DNA of 51,904 nt from JACDDK01 sp038198445 (GTDB taxonomy: Bacteria > Actinomycetota > Rubrobacteria > Rubrobacterales > Rubrobacteraceae). This document shows positions 23,645-32,172 of this stretch, one piece after another (the stretch's first letter is position 1; each line of letters begins with the position of its first letter). The DNA lies in NCBI GenBank assembly GCA_038198445.1, contig JBBPZZ010000036.1:1-51904 (forward strand), given 5' to 3'. Made by a program: the position numbers and the translations under genes. The notes under the pieces are model-generated. The model had not been told where the DNA came from, did no database searches, and saw nothing but the letters and a program-made list of their open reading frames with translations.

Positions 23645-25492
23645 TTACTCGACTGTCACGCTCTTGGCGAGGTTGCGCGGCTTGTCTACGTCCAGGTCCC
23701 GGCTCTTGGCGACGTAGTACGCGAGTAGCTGGAGCGGCACACTGGAGACGAGGGGACTAGTTATCTCCGGCGTTTCGGGGACCGACAATACCACGCGAGA
23801 GATCCGCTCGGCGGCTTCGTCGCCTTCGCGGGCTATGGCGATTACGTTGGCGCCGCGGGAGACGGTCTCCTCCACGTTGGAGAGGGTCTTTTCGCGGAGC
23901 AGGCCGTCTCCTAGTACGGCGACAACAGGACAGTTCTCGTCCACGAGGGCTATGGGGCCATGCTTCATCTCTCCCGACGGGTATCCTTCGGCGGGGATGT
24001 AGGAGATCTCCTTTAGCTTGAGCGCCCCTTCGAGTGCCGCCGGATAAGAGATGCCGCGTCCCAGAAAGAGCGAGCAGCGGGCTTCCTCGAAGAGGTCCAC
24101 GGCCTCCTCCATCCGGCCGGAGAGAAGCTCCAGTGCCTCCTCCGCCTTCTCCGGCGCCCGGCGCAGGGCGCGTCCGATCTCCAGAAGCTCCGACTCGGAC
24201 TTATGCTCCCGAGCACGGGCGAGTTCCAGGGCGAGCAGGTCCAGACCCGCGACCTGGGTGATGAACGCCTTGGTGCTCGCAACACAGACTTCCGGTCCCG
24301 CTTTGGTGAGCAGCACCGCGTCGGCCTCGCGCGTGATCAGCGACCCTTGCGTGTTGGTGACGGCCAATACCCTGGCGCCGAACTCCCGCGCCGTCTCGAC
24401 CGCGCCCAGCGTGTCAGTCGTTTCCCCGCTCTGGCTTATGGCGATGACGAGCGTCTTCTCATCACCTATCGGTCCAGCATAGCGATACTCGCTCGCCACG
24501 GCGACCTCGACGGGTATGCGGGCCAGCTTTTCGATGGTGTGCTTGCCGAGTAGGCCGGCATGATAAGCCGTTCCGCAAGCGACGATAACGATGCGATCTA
24601 AATCCGTGAGGTCCAACTCTATCTCCGAGAGATCTACCACGCCATCGGTATCGAGGCGACCAGCGAGGGTTGCCTGCAGGGCGGCGGGCTGCTCGTGGAT
24701 CTCCTTGAGCATGTAGTCTTCGTAGCCGCCAAGCTCCACGGCCTCCGCGTCCCAGTCGACCTGGAATGGTTCGCGCTCGACCGCGTCTCCGTCAATGGTG
24801 AATATGCGGACCGTCGAGTCCGTTACCTCGACTATCTCGCCGTTCTCCACGATCATGAACTCGTGAGTCTCCCCGAGAAGAGCCTGCACCGCGCTCGCCA
24901 GGAAGTTCTCACCCTCTCCGAGTCCTACGATGAGCGGACTCTGGCGCCGGGCCGCGACGACCTTCCCTGGTTCCCGCGCGCTAACCGCCGCGACCGCGAA
25001 GGAGCCCTGCAACCTTTTCAACGTCTCCGCGAGCGCCTCGCGTAGCGGCACCCCTCCCCCGACCCGCTCGGCGAGCAGGTGCGCCATGACCTCGGTATCT
25101 GTCTCGGAACGGAAGACGACGCCCCGCTCCTGTAGCTCCTTCTTTAGCTCCGCGTAGTTCTCGATGATGCCGTTATGCACCACCGCGACGGTCCCAGGTT
25201 CTTCGCCGCCCGCGTGAGGATGGGCGTTCTCCTCGCTCGGCTTTCCATGAGTCGCCCAGCGGGTGTGGCCGATCCCGGCCCGCACCCTCGCATAGTGGCC
25301 GTTGCGCTCCGCTACGGCCTCGGTCAACTCCTTGAGCTGCCCCACGCGCTTCACCTGCTCTACACCCTCGACGCCTGCTACGGCAAGCGCCAGCCCCGCC
25401 GAGTCATATCCCCGGTACTCCAGATGCCTGAGGCCTTCCATCAGGACCTCGACACACCGCTCTCTACCTACATAACCAACGATCCCGCACAT
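23645..25492 (-). CDS. glmS: Glucosamine-6-phosphate synthase (isomerizing)
   Basis: Makes glucosamine-6-phosphate from fructose-6-phosphate and glutamine, the entry step to UDP-GlcNAc and peptidoglycan. The N-terminal glutaminase begins MCGIVGYVGR, with Cys2 as nucleophile, and has GHTRWATHGKPSEENAHPH. The two SIS domains show SQSGETTDTL and the closing KSRDLDVDKPRNLAKSVTVE is the standard GlmS C-terminus. About 615 residues. The ATG at 25492 follows GGAGG by 8 bases; the 34-residue extension upstream lacks family sequence. The leader contains a glmS ribozyme, so the mRNA should be cleaved in response to the enzyme's own product. Confidence 0.97.
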   Translation of the reverse strand: MCGIVGYVGRERCVEVLMEGLRHLEYRGYDSAGLALAVAGVEGVEQVKRVGQLKELTEAVAERNGHYARVRAGIGHTRWATHGKPSEENAHPHAGGEEPGTVAVVHNGIIENYAELKKELQERGVVFRSETDTEVMAHLLAERVGGGVPLREALAETLKRLQGSFAVAAVSAREPGKVVAARRQSPLIVGLGEGENFLASAVQALLGETHEFMIVENGEIVEVTDSTVRIFTIDGDAVEREPFQVDWDAEAVELGGYEDYMLKEIHEQPAALQATLAGRLDTDGVVDLSEIELDLTDLDRIVIVACGTAYHAGLLGKHTIEKLARIPVEVAVASEYRYAGPIGDEKTLVIAISQSGETTDTLGAVETAREFGARVLAVTNTQGSLITREADAVLLTKAGPEVCVASTKAFITQVAGLDLLALELARAREHKSESELLEIGRALRRAPEKAEEALELLSGRMEEAVDLFEEARCSLFLGRGISYPAALEGALKLKEISYIPAEGYPSGEMKHGPIALVDENCPVVAVLGDGLLREKTLSNVEETVSRGANVIAIAREGDEAAERISRVVLSVPETPEITSPLVSSVPLQLLAYYVAKSRDLDVDKPRNLAKSVTVE

Positions 25493-25570
25493 ACGTATAC
25501 CTCCCTCAAATCGTCCGTGGACGCGACCGAGAAAGGCAGGGGAGAAGAGAGACTTACTCGGGCCTGGCCG

Positions 25571-25730
25571 GTGTTTTGTTCCCGGTGTCGCCACCGGGCT
25601 TTGTCACCGCCCTATCGACTACCCGAAGCCGAGACGCACCCGCCGAATACTTCGATGAACGTCTGCCTCGTCAACTCCCGCTTCGAGAAACTCGTTTCGA
25701 AAAACTCTTTCTCGCGGGAGTCCTGGCGCT
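25571..25730 (-). ncRNA. glmS ribozyme (GlcN6P-activated self-cleaving riboswitch)
   Basis: On the minus strand, about 80-240 bases upstream of glmS, the RNA reads in order: AGCGCCAG (cleavage expected after the A at 25730), a long paired arm with perfect CTCCCGC/GCGGGAG (25675-25681 with 25714-25720), GTTGACGAGG (25666-25675), GTTCATCGAA (25651-25660), TATTCGGCGGGTGC (25636-25649), and a CCCGGTG/CACCGGG hairpin (25581-25598) followed by GAACAAA. These are the conserved blocks of the Bacillus subtilis glmS ribozyme, in the same order and next to the right gene. The 3' boundary is approximate. Confidence 0.93.
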
Positions 25731-25906
25731 TGTTTTGTTTTTCTCTCCGCCGATCTCGCAAACCGCTACAGTCACGTCCGGTCTGTTTAATCCGTCACCT
25801 ATTAGAAGTTATTTTCCCCAGCCTATCCTCCCTGTTCGTTCTGCACAAACTCTCTTCACCTCTAACTCTACCCGTTCCTCACAAGAAAAGAAAGGTTGGT
25901 TGTTTC
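25731..25906 (-). other. Leader and promoter region upstream of the glmS ribozyme
   Basis: About 175 bases between the end of the DUF1624-type gene and the ribozyme cleavage site. It is less GC-rich than the genes and has an A-rich tract directly before the cleavage site. A promoter for glmS must lie here or upstream; TAATAG and TGTAGC are possible -10 elements, but none is convincing. No coding sequence is recognised. Confidence 0.35.
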
Positions 25907-26656
25907 TCAGAAGCCGCCGAACTCGATGATCCCGAATAGAGCGAGCAGCGCAATTATGATCGGCTGATGGATCAGGTATATGAACAACGAGTTCCTCCCG
26001 AGAAACCCGAGCGGTCTCGCCAACAGGGGCGCGCCGGTCTCTCGAACAAACCCCTCCCGACGCCCATACAACACGTTCCCGAAGAACAGACCGATCAATA
26101 CCACCCCGAACCACGGCAGAAGAGGCCGGTAATCCGGCATGAACAGGTTCTCCGGCACTACCCCGAACGGAAGCAGCCACGGATTCGCCGACGAGACACC
26201 CTGTAACCGCATGTACTCGCCAACGGCGAACACACCCAGGCCAAGAAACAAGTTCGTGAGCCGGAACCGCAGCAGAGGATAAGCCAATATGATCGAGACC
26301 CCGATCAAATGCAGAATCCCGAACACGATAATCCCAACTCCCAGATACCATGTAACCACCGTTAGTAACATCCCATAACCAACTATCTTCAGTCCCCGGA
26401 AGAGGTATTTAAGGAACATACTACGTCCGGGGTCTCCGGCCGCGGACCTCGCATAACTGATAGACAGTGAAACCCCGACGAGAAACAGAAAGAGGCTCGC
26501 GATCGTATCGGAGAACAACGCCCACCATCCGGCGGCAACGTCGATACCATAGCCACCGAAGGCTTCCAAGTCGTAGCTCAAGTGGTAGAAGGCCATCAGC
26601 AGGATGGCAATGCCGCGGGCGGCGTCCACCTCCCAGAAACGTCCGTCCTTCCGCAT
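25907..26656 (-). CDS. DUF1624/heparan-alpha-glucosaminide N-acetyltransferase-like membrane protein
   Basis: Polytopic membrane protein of about 249 residues with seven or eight hydrophobic helices. The N-terminus RFWEVDAARGIAILLMAFYHLSYDLEAFG carries the family motif, with a conserved Asp-Ala-x-Arg and a His in the first helix region that in related proteins acts in acetyl transfer across the membrane. FLGRNSLFIYLIHQPI near the C-terminus is typical. The likely role is transfer of an acetyl group onto an envelope sugar; the substrate is unknown. The ATG at 26656 has GGAGAG upstream; an in-frame ATG at 26707 lacks a site. Confidence 0.82.
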   Translation of the reverse strand: MRKDGRFWEVDAARGIAILLMAFYHLSYDLEAFGGYGIDVAAGWWALFSDTIASLFLFLVGVSLSISYARSAAGDPGRSMFLKYLFRGLKIVGYGMLLTVVTWYLGVGIIVFGILHLIGVSIILAYPLLRFRLTNLFLGLGVFAVGEYMRLQGVSSANPWLLPFGVVPENLFMPDYRPLLPWFGVVLIGLFFGNVLYGRREGFVRETGAPLLARPLGFLGRNSLFIYLIHQPIIIALLALFGIIEFGGF

Positions 26657-26756
26657 GGTCTTGCTCTCCGTACCCTGCTCCTCTCCTGACGGCGCAGCAA
26701 GGATCATACCGCAGCCAACACCCGACGGCCCCGCGAATATCCGCTACGATTCGCGT

Positions 26757-27239
26757 ATGTTCGAAAGAGAGTTCACCATCCGGCCCGGACGCCGCGACGA
26801 CGCCCCCGAGGCGGCCCGGCTCTGGATGCAAAGCGCCAGAGATCATGGCGAATACGACTCCGTCTACTCCACCGCCCCCGAAGCCGAGCACACGATGCGC
26901 CGCTTCCTCGCGGACCTCTCGAGCAGCAGCCACTCGTTCCTCTTCGTCGCCGTCTCGGACGAACAGGAGGTAATCGGCTTTATCTCGGGAGAGATCCGTG
27001 AAGGCTCACCAACCTTCCACTCGAAGACCTGGGCCTCCGTAGACGACATCTTCGTCGCGGAGGGCTACCGCGGCCTCGGCGCTGGCCGAGCCCTGATCGA
27101 AAGCGTCGAGTCGTGGGCAAGAGAGCGGGACGCGCATGGCGTCTCTCTACAAGTTGCCGCCGCCAATGCGAGGGGCCGCGAGTTCTACACGCGCCTGGGT
27201 TTCCGCGAAGTCTCGGTCTACGAGGTACTGGAGTTCTAG
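26757..27239 (+). CDS. GNAT-family N-acetyltransferase
   Basis: A 160-residue acetyltransferase. The acetyl-CoA loop is clear: VDDIFVAEGYRGLGAGRALIESVESWA, followed by the C-terminal NARGREFYTRLGFREV motif. The acceptor substrate is unknown; small amines, amino acids or proteins are all possible. The ATG at 26757 is preferred because TACGAT, a possible -10, ends 6 bases upstream, suggesting a leaderless message. The frame is open further upstream into the divergent membrane protein gene but has no homology there. Confidence 0.88.
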   Translation: MFEREFTIRPGRRDDAPEAARLWMQSARDHGEYDSVYSTAPEAEHTMRRFLADLSSSSHSFLFVAVSDEQEVIGFISGEIREGSPTFHSKTWASVDDIFVAEGYRGLGAGRALIESVESWARERDAHGVSLQVAAANARGREFYTRLGFREVSVYEVLEF

Positions 27240-27260
27240 AGAACCGGCGTCTTCCCGCGC

Positions 27261-27701
27261 TCAGAGCGTATACGAACGCGACAACACCCGCGTGCCAGAC
27301 TCCCTCTCATAGCCCAACGTGGTGTAGAAAGCCTCCGCCTCAGTACCCTCTACCTGAACTTCAACATAAGATACGCCACGTGTTATACATCGGTTCTCGG
27401 TTTCCTCCAGCAGGGCGCGGCCGACGCCCCTGCGGCGCTCTTCCGGCAGCACGTAGAGGTCCTCTATGCTGGCGAACAGCGCTCCGGCGGAGAAGTTGAG
27501 CCGGTACGATAGAGTGACGACTCCTATTACGCGATACCCTTCGTTTGCAGCGAGAATTTCCAGGTCCCCATTCTCTATCGCTCGGCGGACCTGTTCCACA
27601 AACGGCTCCGGGAGAGGCTCGCCCTCCCGGAGAAAGTCCTCCAGCAGATTCAAAGGTGCGTCGGAGAGATGTCCGCGCACCAAACTCACCGTAAAGCTCA
27701 A
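27261..27701 (-). CDS. GNAT-family N-acetyltransferase
   Basis: A 146-residue acetyltransferase with the acetyl-CoA-binding segment SIEDLYVLPEERRRGVGRALLEETE and the C-terminal EAEAFYTTLGYERE motif. The N-terminal part (about residues 1-50) varies, as usual for substrate recognition; the substrate is unknown. It starts 3 bases after the threonine aldolase stop, and the genes acyP, rnhC, ltaE and this one run together on the minus strand, probably as one operon. Confidence 0.88.
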   Translation of the reverse strand: MSFTVSLVRGHLSDAPLNLLEDFLREGEPLPEPFVEQVRRAIENGDLEILAANEGYRVIGVVTLSYRLNFSAGALFASIEDLYVLPEERRRGVGRALLEETENRCITRGVSYVEVQVEGTEAEAFYTTLGYERESGTRVLSRSYTL

Positions 27702-27703
27702 CT

Positions 27704-28723
27704 TTAATATCCTGGCGCGCCTACGGCAATCCTGGAAGCCGCGTCGATGGCTGTCTCTATATCTTCGTCGTCCACGTCTAGGTGGGTGCAGAGCCGGATC
27801 GAGTTATTGCTGCGTGGTGTAGCCAGGACTCCTTCACGGGCCAGCGCCTCCAAGAACCCGGCCGCCTTCTCGACCTTAACGAGCACGATGTTTGTCTCCG
27901 GCGGCTCCACGTCGTATCCAATCTGAACAAGTCCTTCCGCGAGTTTGCGGGCGCGCTCGTGATCTTCGGCGAGCCGGTCTTGATGGTGTTCGAAGGCGTA
28001 CAGAGAAGCCGCCGCTATGATACCCGCCTGCCGCATCCCGCCGCCGAACGCCTTGCGAGCTCGTCGGGACTCCTGAATAGTCTCCTCGTCTCCCGCCAGC
28101 AAGGAGCCGACCGGGGCTCCCAGGCCCTTCGAGGAGCAGACCGAGACGGTATCAACGTGTTCGCACCACTCGCGGGCCGGCATGCCGGTGGCCGCCTGCG
28201 CGTTAAAGAGGCGTGCGCCGTCTAGGTGGACCTTTGCGCCCAACTCATGCGCTTCGGCGGCGACGGTTGCGAAGTCTTCGAGGGGGAAGATCCTGCCTCC
28301 GGCAAGGTTATGCGTGTTCTCAAGACACAGGAGCCTGGGACGAGGGAAATGAACGTTCTCGGGGCGAATGGCCGCTCGTAAGGCCTCCGGCGAGACGACA
28401 CCGTTCTCGCCGGGAAGAGTACGCGCCTGCACTCCCGATAGCAGCGCCGGGGCGCCGCCCTCGTAGTTGAAGATGTGGGCGCCCTCGTGCAGCAGAACCT
28501 CCTCGCCCCGGTTCGTATTGACGAAGACCCCGATCTGATTGGTCATCGTCCCCGAAGGCGCATAGATGGCCGCCTCCTTGCCCAGCAGTTCCGCCACGTA
28601 CTCTTCCAGCCGGTTGACCATCGGGTCTTCGCCGAAAACGTCGTCACCCACCGGCGCTTCGGCCATCGCCTTGCGCATCTCCCCAGTCGGCCTCGTGACC
28701 GTGTCACTCCTGAGATCTATCAT
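27704..28723 (-). CDS. ltaE: Low-specificity threonine aldolase
   Basis: PLP-dependent aldolase of the fold-type I family, cleaving threonine or allo-threonine to glycine and acetaldehyde. The N-terminal IDLRSDTVTRPTGEMRKAM signature and DDVFGEDPMVNRLE are diagnostic. The PLP lysine lies in VSVCSSKGLGAPVGSLLAG (about residue 200), and HLDGARLFNA gives the conserved Asp and Arg. 339 residues is normal. Its ATG overlaps the stop of the RNase HIII gene (ATGA). Confidence 0.94.
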   Translation of the reverse strand: MIDLRSDTVTRPTGEMRKAMAEAPVGDDVFGEDPMVNRLEEYVAELLGKEAAIYAPSGTMTNQIGVFVNTNRGEEVLLHEGAHIFNYEGGAPALLSGVQARTLPGENGVVSPEALRAAIRPENVHFPRPRLLCLENTHNLAGGRIFPLEDFATVAAEAHELGAKVHLDGARLFNAQAATGMPAREWCEHVDTVSVCSSKGLGAPVGSLLAGDEETIQESRRARKAFGGGMRQAGIIAAASLYAFEHHQDRLAEDHERARKLAEGLVQIGYDVEPPETNIVLVKVEKAAGFLEALAREGVLATPRSNNSIRLCTHLDVDDEDIETAIDAASRIAVGAPGY

Positions 28724-29664
28724 GATTTGCCTCCCGCTCTAGTTTTCGTTTCCGCGCCGATGACCTGCTGCGTAATAGAGGCGAAATGCACCTTTGCAAC
28801 CTCTTCCAATCCTTCCCTTCCTCGCTCTCTATAGACCCGCGAAGCAGCCTGGACTACGTGCGTGGATCCCCTGGGTAACTCTAAGCCAGCCCATTCCGAA
28901 AGCCTGTTCATTTCCTCCAGGTACCGTGCCCTCGCCAGGATGGACGCCGCCGCCACCGCCACGTCATCTTCAGCTCTGGGCCGCACCTCCAGACTGACGC
29001 CCTCCGGTACATGCGGTTCTATATACGAACGAGCCTTAACCCCGAAAGCATCGACGACGATACATTCAACCTTGTCTTTAAGTTCAGCTATGATCCAGAC
29101 GTTCACTTGGCCGAGCAGGCGGTTGACGTTGCTTCCCGCCGCGGCTCGGCGCGCCTCGTACTCCTTTGGTTCGAGCGAGACCACACGCAAGTTATCTTCG
29201 CCGAGGATCTCCCTTATGCCAGCTGCTATCTTCCGTACCTGTGCGACACCGAGATCTTTGGAGTCACGCGCCCCACTCTCCCGCAGAGCCCGGTCTATCT
29301 CCGCATTCAGGACTCTCGCACCGGCCACCACTAGCGGCCCGAGGTACTCTCCCTTTCCGGCCTCGTCCGTGCCGATGCGCGGAGTGGAATTAGGTCGAGG
29401 TCCTGACGCTGCTTTGCGTTTGTCAGTTCCTGGCCGGCGCCTGGCCGCCCCCTGATGGGACACGCGCCAGTCCTCGAGCAGACTTCGCAGGCCGGAAGCC
29501 TTACCGTCAACCGAAACTTTACCCGTGTGAAATACGTTCAGGTTGTTCGACTCGGCGCCGAGCTTGAGGTGGTATTGCTCGCCGTGAACTATGTTTCGGC
29601 GCCCGGTAATTTGGACATCGTGCCGGTCGAGCAGATGTTGGAGGTCTTCGGGTATGGCGCTCAA
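28720..29664 (-). CDS. rnhC: Ribonuclease HIII
   Basis: Removes RNA from RNA-DNA hybrids. The catalytic carboxylates are visible in IGTDEAGKGEYLGPL (about residue 97), RDSKDL and IVVDAFG. The N-terminal 90 residues (with LNVFHTGKVSVDGKASGL) resemble the TBP-like substrate-binding domain that distinguishes HIII from HII. The TTG at 29664 is chosen since it overlaps the acylphosphatase stop (TTGA). The frame is open to 29754, but that part lies inside the upstream gene and lacks homology. RNase HIII is less usual than HII in actinobacteria; a second RNase H elsewhere cannot be excluded. Confidence 0.85.
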   Translation of the reverse strand: MSAIPEDLQHLLDRHDVQITGRRNIVHGEQYHLKLGAESNNLNVFHTGKVSVDGKASGLRSLLEDWRVSHQGAARRRPGTDKRKAASGPRPNSTPRIGTDEAGKGEYLGPLVVAGARVLNAEIDRALRESGARDSKDLGVAQVRKIAAGIREILGEDNLRVVSLEPKEYEARRAAAGSNVNRLLGQVNVWIIAELKDKVECIVVDAFGVKARSYIEPHVPEGVSLEVRPRAEDDVAVAAASILARARYLEEMNRLSEWAGLELPRGSTHVVQAASRVYRERGREGLEEVAKVHFASITQQVIGAETKTRAGGKS

Positions 29665-29951
29665 AATACCTCGAACCCCCGCAGGTTTTCCACCTTCTCG
29701 AACTCGGTCTCGACGTTCTCGACCGCTGCATGAGGCGGCCCATCCTCGCACCACCCGGTCATCTCTTCGACTTCCCGCGCCGGGCCTTCGAAGACCGCTT
29801 CCACGCGGCCATCCGGAAGGTTCTTCACCCAGCCAGTAAGGCCGAGTTCCCCGGCTTTCTCACGGGTCGCGTCCCTGAGCAGGACGCCCTGAACGCGACC
29901 CGAGATGTAGACGTGTACGCGTTTCCGGCCGCCATCAGCGCTATCTGCCAC
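29661..29951 (-). CDS. acyP: Acylphosphatase
   Basis: Small enzyme (96 residues) that hydrolyses acyl phosphates. The phosphate-binding loop GRVQGVLLRDATREKA keeps the catalytic Arg, although the common GRVQGVGFR is altered to VLLR. The catalytic Asn is in GWVKNLPDGRVEAVFEG, in the usual place. It is the first gene of the run acyP-rnhC-ltaE-GNAT on the minus strand. The substitution near the Arg may affect activity, but the fold and both catalytic residues appear intact. Confidence 0.88.
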   Translation of the reverse strand: MADSADGGRKRVHVYISGRVQGVLLRDATREKAGELGLTGWVKNLPDGRVEAVFEGPAREVEEMTGWCEDGPPHAAVENVETEFEKVENLRGFEVF

Positions 29952-30045
29952 TTCTCACCTCCGTGTGGAACGTCGGACTGTGCCGGTAGGTAAGTCTACC
30001 TGTTATCTGGGCGGCTTCTCGCGGATATGCTAGCCTAGAGCGGTT

Positions 30046-31632
30046 ATGGAAGCGGAGAAGCGGATGCTGGCCGGGAACCGGGTGGGGGATCGAGAAAGCG
30101 GTTCCTCGCGCGGAGCAAGGCGTGACCCGGAGAGGGTGCTGCTTACGCTCGTCGTCCCGACTCGGGACGAAGCCGGTAACGTGCCGCGGCTGGTGGAGGA
30201 GCTTCGCATCAGCCTCTCGGGGATCGACTACCGGATCGTGTTCGTAGACGACTCCACGGATAGGACGCCGGAGGTCGTGCGGAGGCTCGCGGAGGAAGAT
30301 CGCCGCATAACCCTCATCCACCGCGAAGGCGCGGAGCGCGAGGGTGGGCTCTCGACGGCGGTGACTACGGGCATGGACACCGTCTCGAAAGACAGCGAGT
30401 ACACCTGCGTGATGGATGCGGACCTCCAACACCCCCCGGAGAAGGTGCGCGAGATGCTGGAGGTCGCACGCGGCTCCGAGGCGGACGTGGTGGTCGCAAG
30501 CCGCTACGCCGAGGGCGGGAGCTACGTCGGGCTTTCAGGTCCGGTTCGCCGGGCGGTCTCCCTCGGAAGCAAGTACCTGGCGCGCATCATCTTCAAGGAG
30601 GCTCGCAAGACCAGTGACCCGCTAACAGGCTTCTTCCTCGTCAGGAACGAGGCCATCTCGGGCATCCAATTCAGGCCAACGGGGTTCAAGATCCTTCTAG
30701 AGATCCTGGTCTGCGCCCCGGAGCTCAAAGTGGTCGAAGCGCCGTTCGACTTTCAGGCGCGCAACGCGGGCGTCTCGAAGGCGACGCTGCGGCAGGGCTT
30801 CGATTACCTGACGCACATCCTCAGCCTGTTCTGGTACGTCCCCTCGGCGGGGCGTTTCTGGAAATTCGCGCTGGTCGGCGCTTCGGGCGTGCTGGTCAAC
30901 ATGGTTACGCTCGTCGTGCTCGCCGAGTACTTCAACGCGCACAAGGTCATAGCCTGGATGTTTGGGGTGGGGCTCTCGATCTTGAGCAACTTCCTCCTGA
31001 ACAACGCCTTCACCTGGCGCGATGTGCGGCACTCCAGCCGCATCCACTTTCTCCTGCGCGGCGCCCTGGCTTACCCGGTCGCGATCCTGGGCATCGGCGC
31101 GAACTTCGCCGTCTACTATCCGCTCTTGAAATACGTCTCGGCGGAGTTCCCCTACTATCTCTTCTTCGACTTCCTGGGGATTGTGGCCGGCACCAGCGTC
31201 AACTTCATACTCTCGTCACGATTCATCTTCCGGCCCTCTCTACCGAACAACCTCGATCCGGAGACTCCACCGAAGCAGATCGCCGAAGACATACGGCAAG
31301 AGTTGAAGGCGGATTGGATCGGCCTTATTCGCGTCCCGGAACTCGCGCTGATAGGAGAACCATACAACCGGGAACTCACCGCCGCCGACCTCGGCGTAGT
31401 GGAGTTGGTGATAAAGACCCGCCATCCCACCCTCGCGGTAACCGGACCTCAGCGTCTCCCCCAGGCCCGCACCAACACACGCTGGACGAACTCCCTAGCC
31501 GTACCCGTGCCTAAAGACGACCACACCGTCGGCGTCGTGTACGCCACCCGGACATCCACCGAACCCTTCACCGAAGAAGACCTGCACTGGCTCACCGCTT
31601 ACACCAGCACCGCCGCCCCGATCTTCGAATAA
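30046..31632 (+). CDS. GT2 glycosyltransferase-GtrA-GAF fusion protein
   Basis: Three-part protein of 528 residues. Residues about 30-260 are a family-2 glycosyltransferase of the dolichyl/polyprenyl-phosphate mannose synthase type (TLVVPTRDEAGNVPRLVEEL, VDDSTD, CVMDADLQHPPE). Residues about 270-400 form a four-helix GtrA domain (FWKFALVGASGVLVNMVTL, LSNFLLNNAFTWRDV), which usually flips or anchors lipid-linked sugars. The last 110 residues (NSLAVPVPKDDHTVGVVYATR...PFTEEDLHWLTAYTSTAAPIFE) look like part of a GAF domain, an unusual addition. A polyprenyl-phosphate sugar for envelope glycosylation is the likely product. TAGCCT about 10 bases before the ATG may serve as the -10. Confidence 0.88.
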   Translation: MEAEKRMLAGNRVGDRESGSSRGARRDPERVLLTLVVPTRDEAGNVPRLVEELRISLSGIDYRIVFVDDSTDRTPEVVRRLAEEDRRITLIHREGAEREGGLSTAVTTGMDTVSKDSEYTCVMDADLQHPPEKVREMLEVARGSEADVVVASRYAEGGSYVGLSGPVRRAVSLGSKYLARIIFKEARKTSDPLTGFFLVRNEAISGIQFRPTGFKILLEILVCAPELKVVEAPFDFQARNAGVSKATLRQGFDYLTHILSLFWYVPSAGRFWKFALVGASGVLVNMVTLVVLAEYFNAHKVIAWMFGVGLSILSNFLLNNAFTWRDVRHSSRIHFLLRGALAYPVAILGIGANFAVYYPLLKYVSAEFPYYLFFDFLGIVAGTSVNFILSSRFIFRPSLPNNLDPETPPKQIAEDIRQELKADWIGLIRVPELALIGEPYNRELTAADLGVVELVIKTRHPTLAVTGPQRLPQARTNTRWTNSLAVPVPKDDHTVGVVYATRTSTEPFTEEDLHWLTAYTSTAAPIFE

Positions 31633-31640
31633 CCGCGGAC

Positions 31641-31820
31641 AAAAAAGACGCCCCGGCGAGTCCGCCGGAGCGCCCTGAACGGCTCCTCCCCCGAAGCCTA
31701 AATACCGGACCCCACCACCCCCTCCCAGTGGGTGAGGCCCCGGCAGATCTCACGTCTCAACCCAAGCTTTAAACCGAGCCCCGGGTCCGCCAGACCTGCC
31801 TGAGATGAAAATTAACATTC
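31641..31820 (-). ncRNA. Putative structured small RNA with intrinsic terminator
   Basis: On the minus strand a GC-rich stem (CCGGCG 31653-31658 with CGCCGG 31663-31668, extended outward to 10 pairs) is followed by TTTTTT, a good intrinsic terminator with no minus-strand gene before it. Upstream, GGCAGATCT (31742-31750) and AGACCTGCC (31792-31800) form a 9-bp stem. In both stems one position is a G-U pair in the minus-strand RNA but an A-C mismatch on the plus strand, favouring a minus-strand transcript. Another 5-bp hairpin lies at 31716-31734. A possible promoter (TTGCGT, 17 bases, TAATTT) lies just upstream. It does not match tmRNA, RNase P RNA or SRP RNA features I know. Confidence 0.5.
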
Positions 31821-32172
31821 CCGACACTACTACGCAACGTCACGAAAACCCTATACCTAAGCCGTGTTCCACCTTCAACGCCAAAGCGTACACGATATGT
31901 TACCGGCTTCTCCAAATCTTCCACAACATCTTGATGCTAGACTAAAATTGCCATGTGTAACAAAATATATCTGGACCGTTAGTGCAAGGTTAGATAAGTT
32001 TAAGGTTTAGATTCAGTCTGTCACCCACAAATCGGCGAATGCAGTTTTCGCGGGACAGCGTTGGGTACCCTTGAGGCTCAGGTCGTACCAGCGCACGGGG
32101 CTATCTAGTATAAAGTTGCAACGAGGCTAAAGTAATAAAGTCCGGTGTATATTTCGGTAGAAGGAGTGTTGG
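31821..32172. other. AT-richer intergenic region upstream of pilT
   Basis: About 350 bases clearly richer in A and T than the surroundings. No coding sequence is recognised. Possible -10 hexamers for pilT include TAGTAT (32106) and TATATT (32148). A small imperfect hairpin (GGTAC...GTACC) lies near 32065-32090. AAGGAG just before the ATG at 32173 is the pilT ribosome site. Confidence 0.4.

Noticed and set aside
25175..25939. A 254-codon plus-strand open frame covering the glmS start and leader
   Set aside because: It overlaps the glmS ribozyme and the start of glmS on the opposite strand and has no homology.
31641..31820. tmRNA, RNase P RNA or SRP RNA as identity of the minus-strand structured RNA
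   Set aside because: None of the conserved sequence blocks of these RNAs that I know is present; the element was kept only as a putative unclassified RNA.
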